In this document: positions 27,401-37,000 of the stretch, one piece after another
How positions within the stretch are numbered: the first letter of the stretch is position 1
Layout: each line of letters starts with the position of its first letter
Assembly (NCBI GenBank): GCA_014802325.1
Contig: JAAVCK010000018.1
Span: 1-44,196 of the forward strand
From: Bacteroides sp.
Lineage (GTDB): Bacteria; Bacteroidota; Bacteroidia; Bacteroidales; Muribaculaceae
DNA: 44,196 nt
Direction of reading: 5' to 3'
The notes under the pieces: generated by a model
What the model was told of the DNA's origin: nothing
Database searches by the model: none
What the model saw: the letters and a program-made list of their open reading frames with translations, nothing else
Position numbers and translations under genes: made by a program

Positions 27401-27443
27401 CAATACCCGTCAGTATGAAATCGGTTTTGAGGTAGGATTTTAA
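24417..27443 (+). CDS. SusC-like TonB-dependent outer-membrane transporter
   Basis: A 1008-residue SusC/RagA-family receptor that imports glycans or peptides across the outer membrane, powered by TonB. A Sec signal peptide (1-20) precedes a carboxypeptidase-regulatory-like domain (about 21-95, ISGTVIDAENEEPLPGA). A TonB-box-like VVVVGYG lies at 100-106. The plug spans about 110-230 (DALQGQVPGLNI, then IRMRGVNSL, then PLFILDGAPI), and a 22-strand barrel ends in Phe (IGFEVGF). The susD gene follows. The genes have more A/T-ending codons than their neighbours, consistent with high expression. No sensor, anti-sigma factor or glycosidase is adjacent, so the substrate is unknown. Confidence 0.95.
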   Translation: MKKLFLLLTAVFCFAVMAQARTISGTVIDAENEEPLPGATVVPNGGGTGVATDFDGNFTMEIPDNVKTVTVSYVGYAPQTAQVAENMVIKMVADNQLETVVVVGYGQSKKLGSVVGSVSVVGEQVFKDVPTATFLDALQGQVPGLNIASNSGDPSANEMHIRMRGVNSLNAGNTPLFILDGAPITSAVFTTLNPSDIESVTVLKDASSVAIYGSRAANGVIVITSKKGKFQEKAKVNIRASYGWSQMAHDNVTMMNSEQYIRYRDLIGKPVSEEIRSLVDNYGISTNWRDEVFNSSAPTYQLDASVRGGSENSSYYVSLNHYDADGIMPQSHLRRSTLRANITTRVTDWFRFGFKTNLGYEKGETNSQNNSAYSGGGTAYMANPSMFARVAFPYDSPRYYTFTQDGQIVYGDKVKYLRYSELVMPDALAATQSRAQKNLSINTSIDETIVPIEGLTIRAQQNVDAYDYRYSGYQYPREAELTPMGDVNDWYGSPTGSNSQSFQRYYSFTYTNTAEYTRTIADVHNLTVLLGQEAIITKNEQFGAYGAGYTDSRLMFLGNAISPLTTDNLSQSLTKSVFNSFFGTASYDYNNRYFVDATYRRDGSSKFAAGHRWANFWSLGGMWRITNEDFMKSVTWLNDLSLRLSYGTTGNSSISDWLYTGTLAGGNIYTGGLTGNDGQSIGISSASNKDLTWETVRAWDLGLGFAVLNNKIKGEIDFYRKETVDMLMSIPYSYTTGFSGGYGNIGNMTNTGVDIDLNFAIFTTKDWYWGIRANFNYNRNEITKLFDGQDTFTIPNTGVQYKVGHSAGEMYTVEYAGVDPRDGQQMWIDKDGNLTKQFNEERDAKLIGKSMYAPYSGGFGTDIRWRDLSLRVDFNWAAKKYMTNNDRYFIENNNFADQSNQNVKMLEVWTYPGQITDVPAADGQTLQFDSHLIENASYLRLKNLTLTYKLPQSVLNKLHLDNVAFHFTGRNLLTFTDYSGYDPEPETNVVAFYYPNTRQYEIGFEVGF

Positions 27444-27473
27444 TCAGCACAACTTCTAATGATAAAATTAGCA

Positions 27474-29039
27474 ATGAAAAAAATCATATATTCCATACTG
27501 GCCCTGGGCGGACTTCTGACCACGTCATGTGATATGAATATCCCTCAGCCAAACGTGATAGATGACCAGAACGGCATGCAGGATGTCACTGATTGCCTTC
27601 ACTACCGCAACGGTATCTACAATGGACTTCGTTCGCGCACCACAGGCGGATATGTATACTATACTGATCTGGCTATGGACCAGTTTGTCGGTTCGGTTCA
27701 GAACGGTAATACTAACAATGATATCAATACCGGTAACATCACATCATCGCTCGATCAGGTGACTTCCCTTTGGGCCGGATATTACGGCGGTATTGTGTCT
27801 GCAAACTATTTTCTCGAAAAGGCTCAGCCTATACTCGACGAGCTGCCCGTTGCTCAGATTGCAAATATTACTGAGATGAAGCGCTATATCGCTGAGGCTC
27901 ACTTTGCACGTGCTTTCTACTACTTTAAGCTGACTGAGCTTTTCTGCCCGATTTATACCGACCAGAATAAGGATACAAATGTAGGAGTGCCTTTGCGAAC
28001 CAACTACGATCCTTCTTCAAATAAGGCAACTTATCCCGGACGCTCCACTCTCTATGCCACATATAAGTTTATTGAGGATGAGCTTGCTCTGGCTTATGAA
28101 GGTCTGAAAAACTATGAAGAAACACTTCCCGAGGAAGCCGCTGTGCAGTCTCTCGTACAGAATTCTTCGTTCCTTAACTCATGGATCGTACGTGCACTTC
28201 AGGCTCGTACTGCTCTGCTCAAGGGTGACTACGCAAATGCTCTTGTGTATGCCAATGATATTATCAACAACTGCAAGATCTACCGTCTCGTCGACGCTTC
28301 TTCTACCGGTACTATCCTCAACCGTCAGTATCCTTACGTGAAGATGTGGACTACCGACGAGGGCTCAGAGCTTATGTTCCGTCCCTATGTTGATACTCAG
28401 GAACTTTACATCAGCTCTACAGGTGGTGGTTGGCTTAAGGATCAGAGCGATAAGGTTAACTTCCTTCCCGTGGCGAATGTTGTTAATAATTATTACGGTA
28501 CTGGCGACGTGCGTAGTCGGGCGTTTATAGGTACTCAAAATCTTTTTAACAATGGATCTACTTATAATGGCGTAAGCACATTCAATAAGTGGCCCGGTAA
28601 TGAGTCACTCCGTACTGTGAATTCGGTAAATAACCTTGCCAATATGGGTAAGCCATTCCGTCTGTCGGAGATCTATCTTATCAAGATGGAGTGTGAATAC
28701 ATGACCGGAGCAGGTGATGCCCTCGGTACACTCAACAATTTCCGTAAATACCGCATTGAAAAATACGAGGATCTTTCATATAGCGGCTCAGAACTTCTCG
28801 CTCAGATTCAAGCTGAACGTACTAAGGAACTCATTGGTGAAGGTTTCCGTCTGGCTGACTGCCGTCGCTGGAAAGTTGAGTTTACCCGTACTTCAGGACT
28901 CGGTTTGGGCAACCTGATAGTAACCGGTTCGGAAGGCGTTCACTACACTGCTGATGACTATCGTTATGTATGGCCTATACCGGCTGATGAGATTCAGGTA
29001 AATCCCCAGCTTGTTGGGCAGCAGAATCGCGGCTATTAA
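27474..29039 (+). CDS. SusD/RagB-like surface nutrient-binding lipoprotein
   Basis: The outer-leaflet partner that caps the SusC barrel and binds the ligand. I start it at 27474 (MKKIIYSILALGG, 521 residues) because that gives a regular lipoprotein signal with lipobox LTTSC (Cys19). An ATG at 27459 would add five residues (MIKLA) before it. Helical TPR-like repeats and the C-terminal RagB/SusD block (LSEIYLIKMECEYMTGAGD, then RTKELIGEGFRLADCRRW) are present. It ends in a typical VGQQNRGY tail. The gap to susC is about 30 bases. Confidence 0.93.
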   Translation: MKKIIYSILALGGLLTTSCDMNIPQPNVIDDQNGMQDVTDCLHYRNGIYNGLRSRTTGGYVYYTDLAMDQFVGSVQNGNTNNDINTGNITSSLDQVTSLWAGYYGGIVSANYFLEKAQPILDELPVAQIANITEMKRYIAEAHFARAFYYFKLTELFCPIYTDQNKDTNVGVPLRTNYDPSSNKATYPGRSTLYATYKFIEDELALAYEGLKNYEETLPEEAAVQSLVQNSSFLNSWIVRALQARTALLKGDYANALVYANDIINNCKIYRLVDASSTGTILNRQYPYVKMWTTDEGSELMFRPYVDTQELYISSTGGGWLKDQSDKVNFLPVANVVNNYYGTGDVRSRAFIGTQNLFNNGSTYNGVSTFNKWPGNESLRTVNSVNNLANMGKPFRLSEIYLIKMECEYMTGAGDALGTLNNFRKYRIEKYEDLSYSGSELLAQIQAERTKELIGEGFRLADCRRWKVEFTRTSGLGLGNLIVTGSEGVHYTADDYRYVWPIPADEIQVNPQLVGQQNRGY

Positions 29040-29070
29040 TCTTATTTGTGATTTTTAATTACTTTAGATA

Positions 29071-29967
29071 ATGAAACTGTATAAGTATTTCTCAATATTT
29101 GCAGTCGCTACTCTGGCTTTAACATCCTGTAGCGATGATAACGATGACCGTTCGATCAACACTGCTCCAGGCGTGGGTGTGTCGGTTGAAAGCTCTGAGA
29201 TGGTTGTTAATGAGATGAAAGGTGTTTTTCAGGTACCCTTAGTACTCACCGGCAATCCCAACGGCTACGTAAAGGTTAAGGTTAAGGTTGTAGGTACTGA
29301 CGATCCTAATCAGGAGCAGGCTATTGCCGACAGCCATTTCTATGTGACAAGCGAGACCATTAATATTCCGGCCGACGAGAAAACTGCGTCGGTTGAAATC
29401 CGTACTCAATATCTTGAGTCGCGTGACGATGACCGCTACTTCCGTATAGTAATAGAAAGTGCGGAGGGTGCTACTATAGAACCTATGAATGCATGTACTA
29501 TAGCTATTCAGGATCGTCTGAGCTCACCGATATATGCCCTTGCCGGTCCTTGGGAATTGACGTTCAATGATTACGATAATGCTACGATTGTTACTCCTAA
29601 TGCGACCTTAGACGTAATCAATGAAGCAACCGGAGAATGTCAGTTTGTCGGATTCTATCCCGAGCTTTACAGTGAGCTTGTGCTCAATGTTATTCTCCGT
29701 GATGACGAGTCAACTGGTACTTACAATATGTCTATTCCTCTTGGGACTACCGCTGCCAGCGGCCTTAGCTTTTCGGGACTTGGTACTTGTGATGTATTAA
29801 TCACTGATACCAATGGAAAATCAAGTGGTGAAATTGCCGGAACATGGAACGCTGACCATACCATGGTGGAATTTGCTGACGGTATCATACTCGGTGTTTT
29901 CTCAGAGGGTGCTTACAAGGGTCCGTGGGATAGACTGACCAACATGAAGTTTAAGCCTCTGATGTAA
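29071..29967 (+). CDS. Surface lipoprotein in SusE/SusF position, Calx-beta-like N-terminal domain
   Basis: A 298-residue lipoprotein with lipobox LALTSC (Cys20), followed by SDDNDD, an acidic stretch fitting the Bacteroidota signal for surface export. Residues about 35-145 look like a Calx-beta/immunoglobulin-like strand-rich domain, and about 150-298 a second beta domain beginning with AGPWELTFNDYD. Third genes of susCD operons usually encode surface glycan-binding proteins, and that is the likely role. I do not recognise a precise family. It is 31 bases downstream of susD. Confidence 0.8.
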   Translation: MKLYKYFSIFAVATLALTSCSDDNDDRSINTAPGVGVSVESSEMVVNEMKGVFQVPLVLTGNPNGYVKVKVKVVGTDDPNQEQAIADSHFYVTSETINIPADEKTASVEIRTQYLESRDDDRYFRIVIESAEGATIEPMNACTIAIQDRLSSPIYALAGPWELTFNDYDNATIVTPNATLDVINEATGECQFVGFYPELYSELVLNVILRDDESTGTYNMSIPLGTTAASGLSFSGLGTCDVLITDTNGKSSGEIAGTWNADHTMVEFADGIILGVFSEGAYKGPWDRLTNMKFKPLM

Positions 29968-30002
29968 AATAGATACAGCTACATTATATACCTCTTTTTC
30001 AG

Positions 30003-30034
30003 GGACAGCCCGACGCGGATGCGCCGGGCTGTCC
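30003..30034. other. GC-rich stem-loop after the susCD operon
   Basis: A 10-base-pair stem (GGACAGCCCG with CGGGCTGTCC) extends after one mismatch by three more pairs around a GGAT loop. No T tract follows on the plus strand, so it is not a classic intrinsic terminator. It may still define the 3' end of the susCD transcript or protect it. Confidence 0.55.
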
Positions 30035-30068
30035 TGCGTAAGGCGGCGAGTTAAAAGTGTAAAATCAT

Positions 30069-30099
30069 TTTGATTTTCTTTCCCGATACATTATCTTTG
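30069..30099 (+). promoter_or_regulatory. Promoter of rarA, predicted leaderless transcript
   Basis: TTTG (30069-30072), 19 bases, then TATCTTTG (30092-30099), a full Bacteroidota promoter. The ATG of rarA is at 30105, only 5 bases beyond the -7 box, where the transcript itself is expected to begin. Confidence 0.7.
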
Positions 30100-30104
30100 T
30101 TATT

Positions 30105-31406
30105 ATGAATCGCAATGCACCTCTTGCCGAGCGGCTTCGTCCCCGCTCACTTGATGAATATATCGGTCAGACTCACTTGGTGGGCCCCGGTGGGGTGGTA
30201 CGCACCATGATTGAGCAGGGTAGCGTGGCCTCGTTTATCCTTTGGGGTCCTCCCGGGGTTGGAAAGACCACGCTTGCGCGCATTATTGCCAACACGGTGG
30301 AAGTGCCGTTTTACACACTGTCGGCCGTAAATTCGGGCGTGAAGGATGTGCGCGAGGTGATAGAGAAGTGCCGTGCCGACGCGAGAAGCATGTTCTCGCG
30401 CGGGCGTCCGGTGCTGTTTATCGACGAAATCCATCGTTTCAGCAAGTCGCAGCAGGATAGTCTGCTCGGGGCTGTGGAGAGCGGCGTGGTGACTCTCATT
30501 GGCGCCACAACGGAAAATCCGTCGTTTGAGGTCATACGTCCGCTTCTGTCGCGCGCGCAGGTTTACACGCTGCGTCCGCTTGAGAAGGAGGAATTGCAGC
30601 AGCTGCTTGACCGTGCGCTGACGGCCGACGAAGTTTTGTCGGAGCGTGGTGTGGATGTGGAGTCGACCACGGCGCTGTTCAGATTTGCCGGCGGCGATGC
30701 CCGTAAGTTGCTCAATATTCTTGATCTCATGCTTCAGGCTACGCCGGCGGGTAACAGGGTGGTGATCAATGACAAGACTGTCACCGAGCGTCTTCAGGAA
30801 AATCCGGCCGCGTATGACAAGAACGGCGAGATGCACTATGACATTATCTCTGCCTTTATCAAGAGCATCCGAGGCAGCGATCCCGATGCAGCCGTGTACT
30901 GGCTGGCGCGTATGATAGCGGGAGGTGAGGATCCGGAGTTCATAGCCCGCAGGCTCGTGATACTTGCCGGCGAGGACATCGGTCTGGCCAACCCTAACGC
31001 GCTGCTGCTTGCCAATACCACCTACGAGGTGATACGCAAGATAGGCATGCCCGAAGGTCGTATTCCGCTCGCCGAGTGCACCATTTATCTTGCCACGTCG
31101 CCTAAGAGCAATTCGGCTTATATGGCTATTGACCGCGCGCTTGCCCTCGTGAACGAGACGGGTGACCTGCCCGTGCCGCTCCATCTGCGCAACGCTCCGA
31201 CGTCGCTGATGAAAGAAATGGGCTACGGTCGTGACTACAAATATGCGCATGACTATCCGGGCAACTTTGTAATTCAGCAGTTTATGCCCGATGAACTGGA
31301 CCATCGCGACCTCTGGCGCCCGTGTAACAACCCGACCGAACAGCGCGCCATGGCTCTGCAGAATGCCCGCTGGCGCCCCCAAACCGATTCAACTGAGAAA
31401 AAATAG
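30105..31406 (+). CDS. rarA: Replication-associated recombination protein A (AAA+ ATPase)
   Basis: A 433-residue AAA+ ATPase of the RarA/MgsA/WRNIP1 family, which acts at stalled replication forks. The N-terminus [20 protein letters not shown] is typical. Walker A is GPPGVGKTT (about 48-56) and Walker B is LFIDEIHRF (about 104-112), followed by the sensor 1 block [13 protein letters not shown]. The C-terminal tetramerisation region includes [22 protein letters not shown] and the [12 protein letters not shown] ending. It is a single gene with its own promoter. Length matches the family (about 425-450). Confidence 0.96.
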   Translation: MNRNAPLAERLRPRSLDEYIGQTHLVGPGGVVRTMIEQGSVASFILWGPPGVGKTTLARIIANTVEVPFYTLSAVNSGVKDVREVIEKCRADARSMFSRGRPVLFIDEIHRFSKSQQDSLLGAVESGVVTLIGATTENPSFEVIRPLLSRAQVYTLRPLEKEELQQLLDRALTADEVLSERGVDVESTTALFRFAGGDARKLLNILDLMLQATPAGNRVVINDKTVTERLQENPAAYDKNGEMHYDIISAFIKSIRGSDPDAAVYWLARMIAGGEDPEFIARRLVILAGEDIGLANPNALLLANTTYEVIRKIGMPEGRIPLAECTIYLATSPKSNSAYMAIDRALALVNETGDLPVPLHLRNAPTSLMKEMGYGRDYKYAHDYPGNFVIQQFMPDELDHRDLWRPCNNPTEQRAMALQNARWRPQTDSTEKK

Positions 31407-31415
31407 TTAAAAAAC

Positions 31416-31446
31416 TTGCGGGAAAAGAAAAATTCCACTACCTTTG
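31416..31446 (+). promoter_or_regulatory. Promoter of tRNA-Leu
   Basis: TTG (31416-31418), 20 bases, then TACCTTTG (31439-31446), a strong Bacteroidota promoter. It ends 20 bases before the mature tRNA. Confidence 0.8.
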
Positions 31447-31466
31447 CAACACTGAAACCCCCTAAA

Positions 31467-31547
31467 GCCCAGGTGGCGGAATGGTAGACGCGCTCGTTTC
31501 AGGTGCGAGTGCTGCGAGGCGTGCAGGTTCGAGTCCTGTTCTGGGCA
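31467..31547 (+). tRNA. tRNA-Leu (anticodon CAG)
   Basis: An 81-base class II tRNA. The acceptor GCCCAGG pairs with TCTGGGC (one G-T) and discriminator A follows. The anticodon stem CTCGT/GCGAG encloses TTCAGGT with anticodon CAG. A long variable arm and T arm GGTTCGAGTCC are present; CCA is not encoded. AT-rich foreign DNA begins shortly after its terminator, so this tRNA is the likely integration target of the island. Confidence 0.95.
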
Positions 31548-31553
31548 CAGATA

Positions 31554-31606
31554 AAGCGAGATAACTCATTGAAGATTCAATAGTTATCTCGCTTCTTTTT
31601 ATTTTT
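31554..31606 (+). terminator. Intrinsic terminator of tRNA-Leu
   Basis: AAGCGAGATAACT (31554-31566) pairs perfectly with 31582-31594. After one bulged C, ATTGAA (31568-31573) pairs with TTCAAT (31576-31581). CTTTTTATTTTT follows. This is the strongest intrinsic terminator in the window. Confidence 0.93.
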
Positions 31607-31870
31607 ACGTGCATATTACGTGCAAAAGGTCTGCACGCAACTCCCTGCTTACCCTCCATTATATCCAAAATTCTTACGCCATCATTAAAAATTTTTTAGG
31701 ACTCTGTCAATATTTTCGTCGTAATCTATTTTGGTAAGATTATACTTTTTCAGTCAGTGCTTCATATAATCAAACACCCTCAATGTAGATAAGACTAAAT
31801 TTCTTCGATACTCTTTATGTATTATGTATTTCATGGTCTCTAAAAAACTGATGACGATACATTATTTCCT

Positions 31871-34033
31871 TTAAATGAGGTCTTTAAAAAATCCAAATTC
31901 CTCATCAACTAGAATGCGCCGATCAAGGCCTAGATTACGTTGTTCACATGAGGTTTCTGAGACCATGGCACATGAAAAACAAGCTGCATAGTTTAGCGGA
32001 TCGCTATCATTTTCCCAACAGATGGGATCTGATGAACAATCTATTGCTCTATTTAAAGCTGTCATGATTATATTTTCAATGAGTTCTGGTTGTCCTTGCC
32101 ATACTAAACCTCCCATACTTCCTTCAGAGCCATCTGCCGTATATATAAGAACGCCGCACATCCTTTCGGAGAAGTAAAGACGTTCTTTTAGACTTGCAGT
32201 AGGATATCCACAAGAGAATTCGAGTTCTTTCATGATTATATGGGAGAGCGTATGCAAAAGATAAAATTTTTCGACTCCACCTTTTTGCATCATAGCAGCC
32301 ACATTTTCATAAATATTCTCCATATGGCGATTATGCGGATATCGTTTTTGGAATACGGTGGAGTTCCTTTCTACCCATTGAGAAATCAGGTCTTCGTTAA
32401 GACTAAAAAATAACCCCTCTCCGAATGTCTGATTGGCGGGCATAACAAGAACCTCCTCATTAGGTTCTTTGAAGATTTTCATACTACTAGGATATCGCGT
32501 AACTCCATCGACAACTTCCGGTTGGGGGATTTGTACTCTTGAAAAGTTAATTTGAGTAGAACTTACGCCAAGAGTTTCCACTTGCTGAATCTTGGAGAAG
32601 TATGGCTTTAAAGATTCTGGCAAATCAATATCTTTAAACTCCAGTTTATCGGAAGATTCGTTGGATTTGCTGTTGTTTTGAAATACAGAGAATTCCGAAA
32701 AACGATATTCCTCTCTTGAATCTGAAGATGATGGCTCGGCATCAGCATACAAGAAAGCAGCTACGATGCTCATCATATCTTCAGCTGTGACATCATATCC
32801 ACTATCAGATGCTTTATCTAGCAAATCCTCAGTAGTTATTGAGTTTATATAGTCAGCCCGCGATTTATCGGGATTTCGCTGAATGTATCTAGTGTACCAC
32901 CTTGTCGTAAGCAAATTAAGAAGTCTTTGTTCCGAATCACTAAGACTGGCAGCAGAGTCTAAATAGCAACTTGGGAGATAAAGACTACTGAAATTCTCAG
33001 CATAGTAGACACTATTACTGGTTACAAGAGCCCACTTCATATTAACAGACTGACCGCGATGTGTGCACTTCGCATTATCTCTAGCTCCGATTCCTTCCCA
33101 AGGACGATGACCGGGACAGGATGGCTGAAGGTTCATAATACCTTCTAGGCTTATAGACTGTCCACAACAACCACATTTTAGCGTACCAAAACTTTCAGAA
33201 TGAGCTCTATTCTCATGCCATTGTAATTGGTGCTTACCGTTACTTGAACCAGAGCATGGGTACTCATCCGCGTCAAAGCCGAAAAGATCGAAGCCTTCTT
33301 TGTGAACTATGTCTTTGCCCTGCTTCTTCACAGCACAAAAGTATTTATCCCAAGGAATATCTGACATATGTCCGTTCCTACAAATTAGCACCATGGATAC
33401 CTGTTCCAGTAAATTATAGACCTGATTTTTCCCCTCAGGCAATCCGGATTTATGTAATTTGGTGGTAGGAGATTTAGGGTCTCTTGGAGGAGCAAAGTAC
33501 TCAGCTAATCCGTTATTGCATCCTCGTTCCTTCCACATTTTGAACCAATCTTCAACAGTCATTAAGTCATGACTTGGTCGCATTGAAAAGAACCAACGAG
33601 GGAATGTAATAGCAGGCACAGTAAACATTTCTTCCTTAAGCCCTGTTCCTTGTTGATTTCTTTCAAGATAGCGCAGATTTAAAGGATGGTCCGTTACATT
33701 ACATCTATTCCAGCCAGTAAGCTCTATATGTGGTATGCTAACTAAACATCTTAGTTTAGTCAATGATTCAGAATTTCGCAGAAAACTAATAAACCTTGGA
33801 TCATCGACAAATTCCACTCCAAGATTATCAGCAAGCGTTTGGTCTATCGTCGTCTCCGGATTATTCTTTAATTTGTTTGATACGACTCTAATAAACTCCC
33901 AGTATGAAGATGACATCGGCATTACAAATCCACCTGACTTGGTGGGTAAAATAGCGCCAACACCAGCATTCGAGGAAAGTAATTTATACTTCCCGATCCC
34001 TTGATTGTATTGTTTTAATGTTCGTATTTCCAT
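31871..34033 (-). CDS. drmB: DrmB-like DUF1998 protein (DISARM core)
   Basis: A 720-residue protein of the DUF1998/DrmB type, which in DISARM forms a complex with the DrmA helicase that engages DNA. The family block CRNGHMSDIPWDKY lies near residue 216. A zinc-binding cluster CGCCGQ near 284 with CPGH near 308 follows. The DUF1998 C-terminus shows HTLSHIIMKELEFSCGYP near 591, SEGSMGGLV, and the Cys set CFSC/SCEQRNLGLDRRIL (about 681-705). The drmA stop lies 3 bases before its ATG, and its Shine-Dalgarno AAGGAG (34042-34047) is inside the last codons of drmA, so translation is coupled. It is the last gene of the operon. No drmC or methyltransferase follows. Confidence 0.85.
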   Translation of the reverse strand: MEIRTLKQYNQGIGKYKLLSSNAGVGAILPTKSGGFVMPMSSSYWEFIRVVSNKLKNNPETTIDQTLADNLGVEFVDDPRFISFLRNSESLTKLRCLVSIPHIELTGWNRCNVTDHPLNLRYLERNQQGTGLKEEMFTVPAITFPRWFFSMRPSHDLMTVEDWFKMWKERGCNNGLAEYFAPPRDPKSPTTKLHKSGLPEGKNQVYNLLEQVSMVLICRNGHMSDIPWDKYFCAVKKQGKDIVHKEGFDLFGFDADEYPCSGSSNGKHQLQWHENRAHSESFGTLKCGCCGQSISLEGIMNLQPSCPGHRPWEGIGARDNAKCTHRGQSVNMKWALVTSNSVYYAENFSSLYLPSCYLDSAASLSDSEQRLLNLLTTRWYTRYIQRNPDKSRADYINSITTEDLLDKASDSGYDVTAEDMMSIVAAFLYADAEPSSSDSREEYRFSEFSVFQNNSKSNESSDKLEFKDIDLPESLKPYFSKIQQVETLGVSSTQINFSRVQIPQPEVVDGVTRYPSSMKIFKEPNEEVLVMPANQTFGEGLFFSLNEDLISQWVERNSTVFQKRYPHNRHMENIYENVAAMMQKGGVEKFYLLHTLSHIIMKELEFSCGYPTASLKERLYFSERMCGVLIYTADGSEGSMGGLVWQGQPELIENIIMTALNRAIDCSSDPICWENDSDPLNYAACFSCAMVSETSCEQRNLGLDRRILVDEEFGFFKDLI

Positions 34034-34036
34034 AAT

Positions 34037-37000
34037 TTAATCTCCTTGGTATATAACACGTACATTGAGAACCGCTTCAGGTTCAATCATTCTTAAGGAC
34101 GATGAAACGGTCCAATTACTTGCATTTTTAGTTTCTTCATAATCAATGGGAGAAGTGAACAATGGGGTCTTGTCATTCCGTCTAACTCCTTTGTTTTCAT
34201 ATACAAGGTTTGAGGGAAGCTCGGTTGCCATATTGCACCATTGATCTAGTGCAGAAGATATAAGTTGTTGAATATCTTTCAACTGAACCGTAGTAAGCAA
34301 TTGTTTTTCAAGCTTATTTGGAAGGAGTTGGCTTCTCTTATGCCGTTCTATAAAATATCTTGACACGATTTCCATTGCCTTCTCTTTAAGCTTGTCCTTA
34401 TTAATCTGAGCAGCAGCATTATTATTAGCTAATTCAGGCATCAAATGTCGGATAATTGAAGCCATATACAAAGGAAGATATTTCTGCACAGATTTTTTCG
34501 AGAACGGAGTAATCGAAATTGGCTCGACATAATAGTATAGCTTCTCATGGAATTCCCTGAAACGTTCAAAATGGGAAACATCTCTTGATCGGAAAGGATT
34601 ATGCAGGGTCAAAACTAATCCCTTGACGCTTCGGGCAACACGTGAACTTGCTTGGATATATTCTGCAATGTTACGCGGCATCGAATTCATGATTATTGTG
34701 TTGAACCTACTAACATCAAGTCCAACTGAAATCATGTTTGTTGCCAAAATATAATCTGGAGGAACAACAGCTTTATTCCAATTGCTATCCTCATCCTTAA
34801 ATGGGAGACGATGTGCCATTTCCCATCGCTGTTCTACCTCAGCAAATTTTCCGTTTATTTCTTCACCCGAGAGTCGACTAGTAAGCTCTGCTTTACCTAG
34901 ATTATCTCCCGAATAGAAACAATCCATAAGATTACCATATCGAAGGACTCGCTTAAACAGACGTTTTGTATATTTTGCGTATTCGGTATAGAATAAAGCA
35001 TCAGTTTTACCTACTTCACGAAGACTATTGAAGTAGGATAACACTGAAAAATAATTGTCTGCGGCTCTCTCAAAGTCCACTTCATTCCCATATTCTAATT
35101 CAAATATTGCCCTGTGAACGAAAATAATGGCTGCCAAACGCATCTGTGTTGTCATCTGCGTTCTCCCTGTAGGCATAATGCCCATATACTTTCTCTTTGA
35201 ACAATATTGCTCTTTATTATCAACTTTCTGTCTTTTATAAAAAGAGAAGAACGAATCATCGTGTGTTAATCCATTTTTGGGGAAGATATTAACACTACGA
35301 TCGTAGAGAGCACGAATCTGTAATTCCGTGTTTCTTGTGGTAGCGGTAGAGGATATTATTTTAGGACGTAAGGTTATTTTATTCCCACTTTTGAGAGTTT
35401 CTTTTCTGCTACATAGTTGGTCTATTGCACCCTCGAAGAAACCAACAGCACTTCCAAGGGGCCCCAATAGCAAATGCAGTTCATCTTGAATAATCAAATC
35501 GGGAGTTAGAAAACCTGCCGCGGTTCCAAAAATTCTACGGGAATCCTTTGTCTTTTCTCTATTCGAAGTGGAGACCTTGTGTGCAATAGCAGCAAATTTA
35601 TCAACGGTACCAAATAATAGTGACGGAGGATTTTCATATATTGATTCATCACAAAGTTCTACTGGCACCGCTTTTCTACCGAATGTACAATTCCTATTCT
35701 CGCAAAAGAATTGCTGTACGCCGGAGTCATATGTTAACCGCTTTCCACACCAAGGACATAAATCCAGTGGAATTTTGGTATTGTTTGTGGTTCCCCTTCC
35801 GGACCATTTTATTGCTTCTTCATTTAGACCCTTCTTTGTATTTGGAAGGGAAGCTTCACCCACATAAAGGCCTATTGAGATAACATCTTTCCCATAATCA
35901 TTGGGATCCCAACGTCGAATTTGCTCTAAGGCCATGATAAGCCTTAGGGCACGTTGGAATTGTTGTGTGGTAAGGAGTCGAAGTGTGTAACGCATTATCG
36001 CAGATACTCCTCCACCTTTAGCTCCATAAGAGATCCTTCTGTTTAATATGCACAAGGCAATCAGTCCAAGATATGCTTCCGTTTTACCGCCTCCAGTTGG
36101 AAACCAGACTAAATCTACTAATTCATTCCTTTTATTCCACTGAGAATCTTTCGGATTATTGAAAATGCCATCTAGATTCAGCAAAATGAAAGCCAACTGA
36201 AAAGGTCGCCAAGCAGCATGTTCGCCATCTTTAAATATTTCATCACTTGATGATTTATAGAAATCAGCATTAAGTTTTCGGCGCCCGAGCGCTTGTATTA
36301 TTTCTTGATTTTCAGCCTTATTATGCCATAATTGCATATACATGGCTGAATTCATTACTCTAAAAGCTTTAAGCGCGATTGGATTCAATGACAGAATGTC
36401 ATCAATATTGGAGAGCATTCGTAAATAATCCGATTCACACTCATCCAAGTTGGCATTACCGAATTCTAGATCTCTAGCCTCCAATCGCGTTCTCATTTCT
36501 TGAATCCACAAACCATAAGCGTTGACGAATTTTTTCAATTCGTTTATGACTTCATTGTCTGAAACTTCCGAAAACAATGATAATCGTTTAAACTGAAGTA
36601 CATTGGTGTCTTCTAAGAATGGGGCAGGAACCATTACACCGTCAGTAGCAACATACGCAGAAAACTTCTTTCTAGGAACCGGCTCAACATCAGGTGTTTC
36701 AAAAGACGGTATAAATTCAATGAAAACTTCATTTACTTTGCCCTTTGAATCTTTATTCCAATCAACTGAGCACATGTGGCCTACACCATAGTCCTCAATT
36801 TCTCTATATAGGTAGTTGAGTTTATCTTCTGCTTTTAAGACGTCTTCATAATTATCATTCTTTCGATATGGCAAAAGATACTCGCTGATAACAGAACCTT
36901 TTATGCCAAAGAAACAGAAAAGGTTAACCTGCTCATTTACTATCGAGAAATAATTATGTTTGTCTTCTTGGAAGGGCGTTGAATCATTCTGAATCAGTAG

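Noticed and set aside
30003-30034. Intrinsic terminator after the susCD operon
   Set aside because: The stem is strong but no T tract follows on either strand, so it is listed only as a stem-loop.
30147-31382. Long minus-strand open frame (411 codons) opposite rarA
   Set aside because: It lies fully inside rarA, has a composition typical of an antisense shadow and shows no domain.
31462-31668. Minus-strand frame of 68 codons across tRNA-Leu
   Set aside because: Its C-terminal half is the antisense of the tRNA. Peptides of this type are common false genes over tRNA-Leu.
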